A stretch of 64,000 nucleotides of DNA, from NCBI RefSeq assembly GCF_035222375.1, contig NW_026946363.1, positions 7,378,001 through 7,442,000 of the forward strand, read 5' to 3'. Positions 47,678 through 57,862 of the stretch are shown piece after piece (positions within the stretch are counted from its first letter, which is position 1; every line of letters begins with the position of its first letter). The notes under the pieces were generated by a model. That model had not been told where the DNA came from, made no database searches, and worked only from the letters and a program-made list of their open reading frames with translations. The DNA comes from Podospora pseudocomata (lineage: Eukaryota > Ascomycota > Sordariomycetes > Sordariales > Podosporaceae). A program made the position numbers and the translations under genes.

Positions 47678-48646
47678 TCAGTCTTCAGCCTCTTCCTCGC
47701 CTGCATCTTCGGCGACCTCGCTACGTCTCCCGCGTCTCCCGGCTCTTGATCTTTGGAATGCCGACCTGGATGTGATGGCCCTTTCCCCCACAAACTGAGA
47801 TCCATCCCACTCCGTCTGACACTTCGGACACTTCCGGTCCGGCCTGGTCCTCCAAAAGTTGCCCTCGCAAACATCGTGCAGGCGAATTGTGCAGTCCACA
47901 TTGTTACACCGCTGTCCGTGCGTCACGATCTCCTTGCACGCCTCGCAGAACTTGATATGCTGCCACTCTTCTTCTTCATCGTTGTAGGTGGCAACAAGCC
48001 AGGACCACAGCTCAACCAGGGCTCTCGTGCTTAGGCTGTAAAACCCGTCCCTGCTCTTCTCCAACCACCCCTCGGCTACCAGGTTCGATAGTAGCGCGAG
48101 CACTTCGGAGTGTTTGAGTCCCCGAGTGGCTGACTGACTGCCTTCCGCATCCTCACCATTGGCGCCGTTGACATGTCCATTCCCCATACTTTGCCGAGAG
48201 GGGCGTGATACCTTCAGTGCCTGTCCCTCATCCACAGCCATGACCTCCATGCGGGGCGTGTTGTACGTCTCAAACATGGCGTCGAGCAGCCTCTTGATGT
48301 ATGCTACCTCTTCGGCCGAATGGACAGTGGCCATCTGGCTGGCTGGGTCGCTCTGGGTGTTGTAAAAAACCCAGACACGCTCGTCTCGGACTTGATCGCG
48401 CATATAGCGGATGTCATAGTCCAATGGCTCCACAGCCTCTCTCGCAGTTCGGATGGCATCTGTAAACTGGTCCAGAGTGATGGTGTCCGGGTCAACGGGC
48501 TCAAAGGTGGTCTTTGACTTGAGGTCGGCCAGCAGTTTCTTGCCTTGTTTCAGCGTGAGGGTGCCTTGTGCCATGAAGTTTTGAAGAAAAGAACGGTGGA
48601 GGTCATTGTACCCGGCTGGAAGAGGTGGCTCCCAGTCGATCTCCAT
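47678..48646 (-). CDS. nse1: Nse1, SMC5/6 complex RING-like subunit, 322 aa
   Basis: A single exon. The frame is open upstream, but ATG 48646 (MEIDWEPPLPAGYNDLHRSFLQ) matches the expected family start. The N-terminal winged-helix region begins HRSFLQNFMAQGTLT, and a second winged helix includes HSEVLALLSNLVAEGWLEKS. A disordered insert of about 30 residues separates the two. The C-terminal variant RING has FCEACKEIVTHGQRC, VDCTIRLHDVC and RKCPKCQTEW. Nse1 pairs with Nse3-Nse4 on the SMC5/6 ring and supports recombination repair and ubiquitin ligation. The tail after the RING is Arg/Glu-rich. Confidence 0.92.
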   Translation of the reverse strand: MEIDWEPPLPAGYNDLHRSFLQNFMAQGTLTLKQGKKLLADLKSKTTFEPVDPDTITLDQFTDAIRTAREAVEPLDYDIRYMRDQVRDERVWVFYNTQSDPASQMATVHSAEEVAYIKRLLDAMFETYNTPRMEVMAVDEGQALKVSRPSRQSMGNGHVNGANGEDAEGSQSATRGLKHSEVLALLSNLVAEGWLEKSRDGFYSLSTRALVELWSWLVATYNDEEEEWQHIKFCEACKEIVTHGQRCNNVDCTIRLHDVCEGNFWRTRPDRKCPKCQTEWDGSQFVGERAITSRSAFQRSRAGRRGRRSEVAEDAGEEEAED

Positions 48647-50534
48647 TGATGAAGCACTGTAAGTAGAGTGGGCGTGGATTCGGTTGGTGGAAAGACGAGG
48701 TTGTCGTCTGTCGGCTTGTGTGTGAGTAGAGAGAGAGACTGCAGTGCTGATGGAGTGGCGAGCTGCAGGTTTCCAAACGACTGTAACCAGAGCGCGTTCT
48801 TCCCCGCGATTTTTGGCGTTGCGGGATGTCAGCCACGCCCTGCAAAAGTGGTTGCAGCGGACCAAATTGATGGCCTTGCGAGGAAGGTGCACGGTCCATT
48901 TTGTCGGGCACGGGTCATATGCCTTTTCCATCAGCGCCATCAGCGCAATATTTCGAACCGAGCTCAACCTCACCAACAACCAACCCCATTTTCACCCACG
49001 CCCACGGGCACAAGGGTCGGCTCTTCTCACTATCTCCCACTATCACAATCTAGACCTCCCTCATTTGGAAAATCACAGGCTTCCAATCTTGCTATAATCT
49101 TCTAATCCCGAAGCTTGAAGTTCTTGGTATCTCTTGTTCGACAGCTGTTTGAAGCAGCTGTTTCGGCACCCGCCTGTACCCGAAGTGCTGTCCCCGTTTC
49201 CACGTGGGTTCAAATCTCCGATACGCTGCTTTTTCTCCTCCCGCCCCTTCTACAATGGATCGTCTAGTGTAGCCTCGACGGGATTATAGCACGCATGGCA
49301 AAGAGACTGATATTCTCCTCTTGTTCTCTTATCACACTCGTCACCTGCACTAGTAGACTGTCGTGCCTGTGTGGCTCAACTGCCGCGGCCACAGTCGTCC
49401 GATGTGTGCTCCTCAGATTGGGAACAGCTTCACCTCTAGCGTTTCGGAGAACGCCCCTCTTTTCGGAAACTGGTTAAGCGGCAGGGGGTTCGTGACATCG
49501 TCTCACGTTGGCAGGGGCGGCATCTCTCTTTTCCAGAGCTTGGCTCACCAAATCCCCTCACCCACAGCCTGTTTGGATCTCGGGCCATGGAGCTGTTATG
49601 GAGACAGGGTCTGGATTCACTTGACGTTCTGTTTCCACCTCTTTATCACGGTATCAACTGACACTTCCCTCAAGAGTTATCATATCTCCACTACCTTCGT
49701 TCTCGAGTCTGGACTTTCGGGCTCGGCTCCAACTCCGTCGGAATCCACTCAAACCTCACATGCCAACCACCCGTTGAAGAACAGAGTCGCAACGACAAGA
49801 CAGATCTGCAGACTGCAGCCGACCCTCCTTCCCATATGCGTCTTCTTCACCCTTATGTCCTTCCTGCAAGGCCGGGGTTGCTTGCTGCTTCTGATCTCCG
49901 AACGTGAACAGGGTCGCGCCGGAGCAGACCAAATGCTTGTGACAAAGCTGCGGAGGAGCTACAATAAACGATCAAAGCGCTACTCTCCACATCAAGCCAC
50001 TAGTCCTCTTTCGCCATTCAGTTCGTGAAGGGCTTGCTTCTCGATAGCGTCTTTTGCAAATCACGAAGGCCCTGTTGGATTGCGCTCGGACGCTCGGATC
50101 TTGGTAGCGATACATCGCCCATCTCGTTCTCTCACAAAGCGCACCTGTAAGGGCACGACATCGCAATCGGCACGCAGCTTCCTGTAACCATATTCAGCTG
50201 CTCGCTTCTGGACCCTCCTCTCCCCCTGAACCACCCCCGTTTCCACAACTCCGTCTCTGGGCATGATGGGCAGGGCGAGAAGCTGGGTGTTTGGGCCTCT
50301 CCACGTTTTCCAGGGGTCACTGTGTCACGCTCATTGTCACCCAAGCTAGCCCGAGGCCATGGCTTTCTCAATTTATCCACAAGATCCCCCTCCTTGGCAT
50401 CGCCCTGTCTGCATGATAACGCGTCTTGATCCCCAGTCTCAACCTTGGTCCTGGTGTTTGTTTCTTCTTTTTCTCCATTCCTGTGCAACCTCCAACCCCT
50501 TGACGTACCCGGCGCTGCCGACAACACCCTCAAG
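48647..50534. other. Intergenic
   Basis: 1.9 kb between divergent genes. A ~220-codon frame at 49.4-50.0 kb lacks an ATG start and any domain. GGTTCAAATCT at about 49207 resembles a tRNA B-box, but no tRNA fold can be built around it. Confidence 0.55.
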
Positions 50535-52195
50535 ATGGCTCAACTGCCGTCCGAGGTCATGGGCCAGTGTGTTGCTATTCTTCTCTACAGCTGGTTTTGC
50601 CTGGCCGTCGGCTTGTTCTTGCTTTGGATCGTGTGGGCTCATGATGAGCGCACAAGCTGTGAGTGCTTCACTGTCGTGGAGATATCAGCCAACGAGTGAG
50701 AGACTAACCAAGCTCAGATGTCATCATGCTGGGGTCTTTCATGGTCTTGCACACATTTACCTCAATCATCCAGCAAATACACACCATCACCTGGTGGAAC
50801 GATATCAAGACGGCACAATGGCAGAATGTCGTTGCCAATGTGGGGAATCCTGAACTCAACATCACGGGTGCATCAACCGGTCTGGATTTAGTGCTGTTTT
50901 ACATTCGTGGGTTGCTTTGTGGTCGACTACCGGGAGCGCATACTGATGGTTGCACAGAGTACTATTGCTACAATGTAGAATCACTACTCGTTGTCTTTTG
51001 GGCTGTAGAGCTGGCCAACAGTATCTTCCAGCTACGCATCACCAAAATGTACCGGTTCCACGCCTCTCTGATTGCCAAGGGTACCGCGGCCGTGATCCCG
51101 GCCGTGTTTATGGTTTTGCTTCGGTTCAGCAAGATTCAGGCCAGTACCGTTGGGTTCCTGATCTTGTCTAGCGGAATCAGTACGTTTATAAGCTTTCGTA
51201 GTCTGCTGAAGAGCACTTGCTAACAAGCCCCCAGTGATCGCTTGCTTCCTGGCCGGCAGCTTGATCTTGTTGTCGATTCTTGGCAAATACATTCACTCGC
51301 GGGTAATGGTGTTGTCATGGGACGTTCGGTATGGGCGCTCAACGAACACTGGTGGAGGCACCTCGGATGGAACGAATCCAACCAGTAGCTCGCAGCCGAA
51401 GCCTCCGTTGCCGAAGAGGAAGAATATCTACGACAGGTGGTTGGTGTTGCGGTTCACCGTTGCTTTCATCGCCTTGAGGTATGTATACCACCACATCATG
51501 GACTGCGAGCACAGAGAACTGACAGACAACGCAGCCTTTTTCAACTCGTCGTTGTCATGTTCCAGCTCCGAGCTTCACAGACCAACTCGGTCGAAAATGT
51601 CCCGGCAGAGCCGGACCTGAGTGCCGGGAGAGCCGTTACCGACTTTGTTCTTTACATCCCTGGAGTTACAGCGCCGGTACTGGCTTATTTGGTGTTTGGA
51701 ACAACGAGGACCTTTCGAGATTATGCCTGGTCCGTACTTGCGCCGCGGTGGTTGCAGGCGAAGCGAGAGGCACGCAAGCAGGCCAGGAAGAAGCCCAGCG
51801 TCGTGATCGGTGCGAGGGACTTGGCCATCATCAGCCAGGAGCAGGCAAACAAAGCGGGCCGTGATTTGGAATCAGGACTTTGTCATTACGAGGTCGGCGT
51901 CACTGCCGGGAGGGATAGGGCGAACAGCAACGCTGGGAGGGAAAGGTCATTTAGCAACGCCGGGAGGGATAGGGCGTATAGCAATGCTGGGAGGATGAGG
52001 GGGAACAGCATAAGGCTGCAGAACCTCAATTCTTCCCACAACCACATTGTGGGTGCGATGAAGGATAAGGACTCGGATGAGGATGAATGGCCGATTATGA
52101 AGCATGAGTCCATTCAGGTCACGACCGAAATCGACCGAAGCTCTGGCCACTCTAGTCAGTGGAAGGATATGATGGACAAGGATCGGAGGATATGA
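50535..52195 (+). CDS. Seven-transmembrane fungal protein of unknown function, 479 aa
   Basis: Exons 50535-50658, 50718-50906, 50958-51179, 51235-51478 and 51535-52195. Introns of 59, 51, 55 and 56 nt have GTGAGT, GTGGGT, GTACGT and GTATGT donors. The second intron is a multiple of three with no stop, so it could be kept, adding 17 residues. Seven hydrophobic helices are seen: AILLYSWFCLAVGLFLLWIV, VIMLGSFMVLHTFTSII, ESLLVVFWAVELANSIF, GTAAVIPAVFMVLL, MIACFLAGSLILLSIL, LRFTVAFIALRSLFQLVVVM and FVLYIPGVTAPVLAYLVF. The C-terminal tail has four copies of an ~12-residue AGRxRxxSN unit. The topology is GPCR-like, but I see no signature of a known fungal receptor class. Confidence 0.85.
51904..52010 (+). 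repeat. 36-bp coding repeats in the 7-TM protein tail
   Basis: Three to four imperfect tandem copies encode AGRDRANSN, AGRERSFSN, AGRDRAYSN and AGRMRGNS, giving a row of Arg-x-x-Ser sites that kinases could use. Confidence 0.8.
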
Positions 52196-52388
52196 TGGAG
52201 AAGGATCGGAGGATTATGAGGAATTGGAGCAAAGGGGAATGGCGTTTTGGTTTCGTTTGTTTTTTTATGATACCCTCGTTGCGCCTGACAATGATACGAT
52301 TGACTGGATGACATTTCGTTGGATGTCTGATAATTTCTTCCGAGCTGCCCCGTTTTATCTGCGATAACCACGTCTTTTGGTGTTGTTT

Positions 52389-54368
52389 TTACTTCTTGCT
52401 CCCCAATCTTCCCAGTCTAACTGGTGCAACTAAACACAGGTTCGCAACGGCCAGAGCGAAGCAACATAGAAAAGTTAGACGCAGGGCGGCGGCGTAGCTC
52501 TGTACGACTTGATCCTGATATGTCCCCTCCAAGTCCCTGATAGCCTCGACCGACTTTCTGACTTTGCTGATCACAGCCTCCTTTTCCGGTCCGCTGACGA
52601 ATTCCTGGAGGTGATACCACAGCGAGTTTTGCACGACAAGCGATGAGCAGGCGACTCCGAGAATGTTGCCTGTGCTTCTCCACAGCATCAGGGTGCTGGT
52701 CACGACAGCTTGCTCGTGCTGCTCTGACGCGGCGAGCACAGCCATGAAGCTTCCCGGGAACTGGAAACCTAGGCCTGCCGACGCCGGCACGAGACAGAGC
52801 ATGTAAACCCATGTCGGCCAGCCCTTTTCCATGCTGAACAAGCAGAACAGTCCGGCTATGACGAGCGTTGCGCCTGTGATGAGCGGCCACTTCATCCGGC
52901 GGGACCAGGTGATCAAGAAGCCGGCTGTCATTCCGCAGAGGGCCTGGACCGCGGAGCAGGTTACCAGGCGGAGGCCGGACTCTGTGGCCGAGGTGAGGAG
53001 GACGCCTTGGAAAAACAGCGGTCTTTTTTTTTTTTTGTCAGCTGAGAATTCAAAGACAAGAGAGGCAAAAGATGCTTACACGTTAAACAGTATCGCCGCC
53101 GCCAACAATGCCGAAATATGGCTCGACACCATCAGGTTCATGTGCGGCGCCTTGAACACCAGATGAAGCGGCATGATCGGGTTTCTAACCCATCCCTCCA
53201 CCCACAAAAACACGGGGAACACCACCGCAAAGAACATCAACGACCCTACCACAACCGGATGGCTCCAAGGAAGAACGTTTCCCCCCAGCCCAACCCCCAA
53301 CACCAACCCCGTCACGCTCCCCGCCAGGGTCGCGGCTCCCCAAAAGTCAAACTCTCTCAACGCCTGCTGTATCGTCACCTTCTGTTTCCCGTACAGTCCT
53401 AAATCACCGGGGATCACCAACCCGCTCACTCCCACACAGATGATCAGAACAGGAACCTGAACCCCAAACTCCCACCTCCACCCCAGACAATCCGCCATCA
53501 GACCCCCCAGACCCGCCCCCATCATGGACCCGACACCAAAAGTAACATTCAACAAGCTCTGATATCTAGGTCGGATCTCGATAGGCACGACATCAGACAT
53601 GATGATGCTCCCCAGCGTCATCATCCCCCCCGCTCCGAGGCCGCAGACTGCTCGAGCCAGGATGAACTGGAGCATGGACCCAGCAACGGCGCACCATAGC
53701 GTCCCCAAGGAGAAGACGGCAGCGAGGATGAGGTAGGGTGTTTTCCTGCCAATCGCATCCGACAAACCCCCGACCAACGGCTGAAAAGAGGTCTGGGTGA
53801 GCAGAAAGGAAGTCGAGAGCCAGGAGGCAGAGTTGGCAGAGTGAAAGTGGGAGGTTATCACCGGGTGGGAGGAGGCCATGATTGTGCCGTCGAAGCAGAT
53901 TATCAGTTCTGCGTTGTCGTTAGGATTTTTCAGGTAACGCTTGAGCTGGTTCGGGGATGGGTAGGAAGACAACAGGCTGAGCTTACGGGAGAGAATTATC
54001 TGGCCGAACAGCAGCCAGAAGCGGGACCGGGAGAGGCCGGAGAGGTAGGGGGATTTGCTGGGAGCGCTTGACGGGAGGAGGGGGGTGGACTCGGTTGTTT
54101 TGGGCTGGGAGGGAAACGAGGAGGAGGCCGAGGAGATGGTGGTGCTGCTGCTGGGAGTGGAAGCATAGTGAGGACGGGGGATGCGAAAAGGGGGTTGTTG
54201 CGGTCGAGAACCGGGGAGGAAGAGGTCGAATGGGTTGGTGGTTTCATCGTCGCTGGAGTCGTCAGACGAGGAGAGAGATTCTGACGATTCGGAGTCTTTG
54301 TCGCTTTCCCAGGGGTTCTTTCGGTAGAGGTACACCTCATGGTGTGGCGGTCTTTCCTGAGAGCTCAT
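52389..54368 (-). CDS. MFS transporter, DHA2/VBA-like, 640 aa
   Basis: Exons 54368-53080 and 53022-52389. The intron (53023-53079, 57 nt) has a GTAAGC donor, a CTGAC branch and an acceptor after 13 A residues; joining restores the family motif NVPLFFQ. The first ~130 residues are cytosolic, with an acidic Ser/Asp stretch (SSSDDSSDDE). Motif A is GGLSDAIGRKTPY, and later helices carry GLGAGGMMTLGSIIMSDVVP and a GWRWEF segment. The arrangement matches vacuolar basic-amino-acid/multidrug antiporters of the 14-helix DHA2 group. The substrate is not known. The extension before helix 1 is longer than usual and may hold sorting or phosphorylation sites. Confidence 0.93.
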
Positions 54369-55260
54369 GATGTTTGCGTTCACACCATCGACAGACAGAC
54401 AGACAGACACAAAAGAAACCACAAATATTCACACTCATGTCACACTACATATTTTAGGTATTCGTACAACTCGATAAACTCCGTTAAACCCTTCCCCCCC
54501 TCGACCCATCTCCGATTCTCGGTGGCGGCTTTGTGTGATTATTTGTATGGCGTTATGCATCCAAACCCGCACTAACACCATGACGCCTTCGCCCTTGCTT
54601 CCTGTCGTTCGGTTGCGATGCGGCGCCGACAATACATATCCCCCCCACACATCAGTCCCACACAATACCTACCAAAACTTGCCTCTCATCACCTTTGTCC
54701 AATCACCTTGCGTCTTCTCAGCTACCACGTTAAGGGTGCAACTTGTCAACTTGCATCATGCAGAGCCACCCCTCTTCCGCAGTGAATAGGACGAATGACC
54801 AATATTCCGAGACTGCATTCTTGGATGTGTGACATGTATGTGCGGGGATATCCCCGATGGCTGTTGTCAACAAGGTGAACGGTACGGCCTCTGAAGATAA
54901 TTGGAGGCCTTTGATGTTAAAGACATACGGAGATGCGACACAGACAGTTTCACACATATCAACGACGACCCAAGGGATCAAAGATCAAAATAGGGCTTTG
55001 AAAAAGTCACAATATGCGTAGGAAAATCGATTTGATGCCTCCCTCAACACCAAACACGCCTTCCTCAAATGCAATCAGGCCTGGTCTGCATGAAAAAGGT
55101 CCTCCTATATCCCCAGGACGCCTGTAACCTCTTCAAAGAGGCCTATCTAGCAAACAAATGGGCCTCAAAAACGTCTAGATACGCGCAGAAAGGATCTAAT
55201 TAGGTCTCAAAAGAACCTCGGTACGCCTCAGATGACAGAACGACATGCCTCAAAAAGACA
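54369..55260. other. Intergenic with short repeats
   Basis: 890 bases between two same-strand genes, holding a GACA microsatellite in the left edge and degenerate repeats near the hexokinase stop. No gene seen. Confidence 0.6.
54390..54409. repeat. (GACA)n microsatellite
   Basis: About five GACA units just upstream of the MFS start codon, probably in its 5' leader. Confidence 0.9.
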
Positions 55261-55270
55261 TCAGGTACGC
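55045..55270. repeat. Degenerate ~35-bp repeats at the hexokinase 3' end
   Basis: At least three related units share the words CCTCAAAA and TACGC: near 55162 (GCCTCAAAAACGTCTAGATA), 55203 (GTCTCAAAAGAACCTCGGTA) and 55247 (GCCTCAAAAAGACATCAGGT). Weaker copies lie near 55060 and 55130. The last overlaps the hexokinase stop region. Confidence 0.55.
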
Positions 55271-57038
55271 ATGCTGGCCAAAGCAGCAGGCACCAAAACG
55301 CCGGCGCCGGTGATACCGCCATCGTGGCAGGGATGCAAGACCACACGAATAGGGGATTTCCCATCAAACTCCAATGCCAAAATCTTATCCAGATAGGCCT
55401 GTGTGTCGGCCAAGTAGTCTTGGAAGTGCTGAATGCACCCACCAGTGTATCCAACCACCAACTCAGTGATGTCCTTCTTCCAAATAGCACCAGGCTCCGG
55501 GATCTCCTCGGCACACATCAGCAAACCAATTGTCGAAGCAGCAATGATGCCGGCAGCTCTCTTCTGAATCGCCACGGCAATCTTGTGCAGGACGGCCTCG
55601 AGCGTCTTGGTCCACTCAAACTCGGGATGCTCGGCCGGGAACTCGTTGCTCAGCTGGTCGGCCATGCTACCCTTGGGGCTGTTGTGGTAATAGTGGCTCA
55701 AGAAAGTGGTGGTGAGGCCAAATCTCTGACGAAGCTTGCTTGGCAGCGTAGAGACAGACAGCTTGAGGACATTGATGCAGTAGTCAAGAAACATGATTCT
55801 GCCCAGCTCGCCCAGGTAGCGTCCGGCAGTCATGTACTCAAGAGGCTGGAAGCCGGGAATCTCTCCGGCCCTGTCAAGCTCCTCGTCCCACTTGTTAATC
55901 AGACGAAACTTGCGGAGAGGAGGCGCAGAGCCGTTGATGCTCCACTCGGTGTTGACAGCAATTTTGGCTGTAGCCACATCCTGACCGGGCAAGACGTTGA
56001 TGGAAGCCGGGCGCTTGCTCTCATGCAGGGTAGAAAGCTTCAGGGGAATGGTGGCATTGCAGCCCGTGCCGACAATGACGCCCATGGCCGCTTTCTGATG
56101 GGCTTTGGCGGGAAACTGGTAGATGAAAGAGACAAGAGTTGACACGGAATCGTTCGCAATCGCAGCAATCTTGATGTTCGGCATGTCAGCAGTCTTGTGC
56201 TTCTCATAACCAGTGGTCAGGTGGCCACCGAGATCCAGGTTAGACGTGATGGCAAAACCCTTTCCCATCGCCATCAGTTTGGCCTCGGACAGTGAGGTTT
56301 GGTGCATGGGGAAACTGAACGTGACACCCAGGGGAAGGTCCTGGTCAGGAGAAAGACTGAAGGCATCGCAGCCCTTGCGGACAACATGTGCAATGCGGTC
56401 GCCAATCCATGAGAACAAACTCTCCGAATTCTCGTTCTTGAGACTTTCACCGATGGGCCAGGAGTGCTCGAGAAGGCGGTTCAACTTGCGGGCGGTGCTG
56501 GGCACGCCAGCGTCATCCACAACCAAATCCTGCTGAAGCTCGATGAACCCAACACGGAGGTTGGTTCCGCCACTAAGAAACGTTAATCCCAGCTCTCCGA
56601 AGTCTAACCGAACCAGGAGAGTGTGGCTTGGGTTTTCTTACATGTCAATGGCGAGGTAACTGTTTGGTGAAGATGAAGTGTCAGCATCTTGTTCTTCGCT
56701 TCGTCTGTGTATCAACCCCCGCACTTTATGTAGCTGCCGACCGGAGCCGACTCGTCCGTTACATTCGCCTAGAAGCAATACATCTCCTGCTCCTTTGTGC
56801 AACCTCAACCAACATTGATGAGATGATAAACTTACCGACCGCTATCACTGCCGTCCTGGCCGGCGCTCACCTCGGGGGATAAGATCGATTCAGAGATTGG
56901 GGTGGGCAGGAACATGTCCGACGACTCGGCTGAGAGCTTGCCAAAGGTCAAGGCCATCTCGCGAGCGAGCCCAGAGAGTTTCTGGACATCGATAGCCAGT
57001 GGCTCGAGAAACTTGTCGATTTCAAGCGTCGAACCCAT
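55261..57038 (-). CDS. Atypical hexokinase, 510 aa
   Basis: Exons 57038-56836, 56659-56642 and 56572-55261. Introns are 176 nt (GTAAGT...AAACAG) and 69 nt (GTAAGA...TTAG). The middle exon is only 18 nt and supplies part of YLAIDI ahead of the phosphate loop GGTNLRVG. The Asp corresponding to the catalytic base is kept (AIANDSVST, about Asp215), as are VIVGTGCNA and NTEWS. The sugar-binding and adenosine motifs diverge: PMHQTSLSEAKLMAMGKGF instead of the usual PxxQxxLxxGxLxxWTKGF, and HPCHDGGITGAGVL near the end. Fungal HxkC/XprF-type hexokinases are likewise divergent and act in regulation rather than bulk sugar phosphorylation, so that class is a fair guess. Catalysis is not certain. Confidence 0.92.
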
Positions 57039-57862
57039 GTTGACGACTGTACAAAGGAAACAAGGGGGGGTACAGATGCTGTAGGAGAACGAGATGCTTC
57101 TAACACTTCGGGTAACGGCTGTCGATGGCCCAAGAGGAACCAAAACGTGCTGAACGCGTAAATATTGTTGCTTGGAAAGAATTCAAAACAAAATAACCAT
57201 GGGAAAGTCGCTAAGTGGCGGAGTGCTTCCCATAGCTGTTGGTAAACTGCAGGAACGACGACGGACGGGCACCTTCGATATTCAAGAGCGATGGAATCTT
57301 CCCCCCCCTGAAGCATTTGCCGCTAAGAGAGGGAAACAGAAACATATAAAAAAAAAACACCTTCGAGTCTGCCAAAATATTGGCCTGTGACGAGCAATAT
57401 TGAATACGCTGCCTCTTTGGGCTACATCAGCGTCCCAATGTCACGTATCATCGACTCAGCAGGCAGCATGTCGTGGAGGTTGCCTTTGGGGCCACGATCA
57501 CCACAGCCAATCAGCGGTCTTGTTACACCTTGATGGCGTCCTTCAGCGCACCCACCTGTTCTGCCAGCAGGGGGTCGCCCTCAGCGTGCAACCACGGGAG
57601 AGGCACGACGACGTCCATCGTCAAAACAGGAAACCTTCGGGAATTTCTAGATGCATGAACGGGACCCCAAAATAGCCACGGGAGTGTTTAAGCTCGTCTC
57701 TTAATCTGCTCATTGCATGCCCCTGCATTTCATTTTCGCCCAACCCTAACCCAACAGACGATACTATGGAAACTCCGTTTTGAGTCGTGTCTTGTCTCAT
57801 GGCCATGACACATGCTGATATGCCTGTTATCTATACATTATTGTCTTGCTGTGGTCCATCTT
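57039..57862. other. Intergenic
   Basis: 820 bases between two same-strand genes (promoter side of hexokinase, 3' side of cef1). No gene seen. Confidence 0.6.

Noticed and set aside
48647-48979. N-terminal extension of Nse1
   Set aside because: The frame is open, but the extension is not like the family and begins at TTG; the ATG at 48646 fits known Nse1 proteins.
49200-49230. Possible tRNA B-box (GGTTCAAATCT)
   Set aside because: The flanking bases do not form a T-stem and no acceptor or anticodon stems can be paired.
49363-50028. 221-codon plus-strand frame
   Set aside because: Starts with GTG, lacks a domain and ends far from any splice signal.
54390-54409. GACA run as a possible CRISPR-like or direct-repeat element
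   Set aside because: A simple microsatellite with no spacers.
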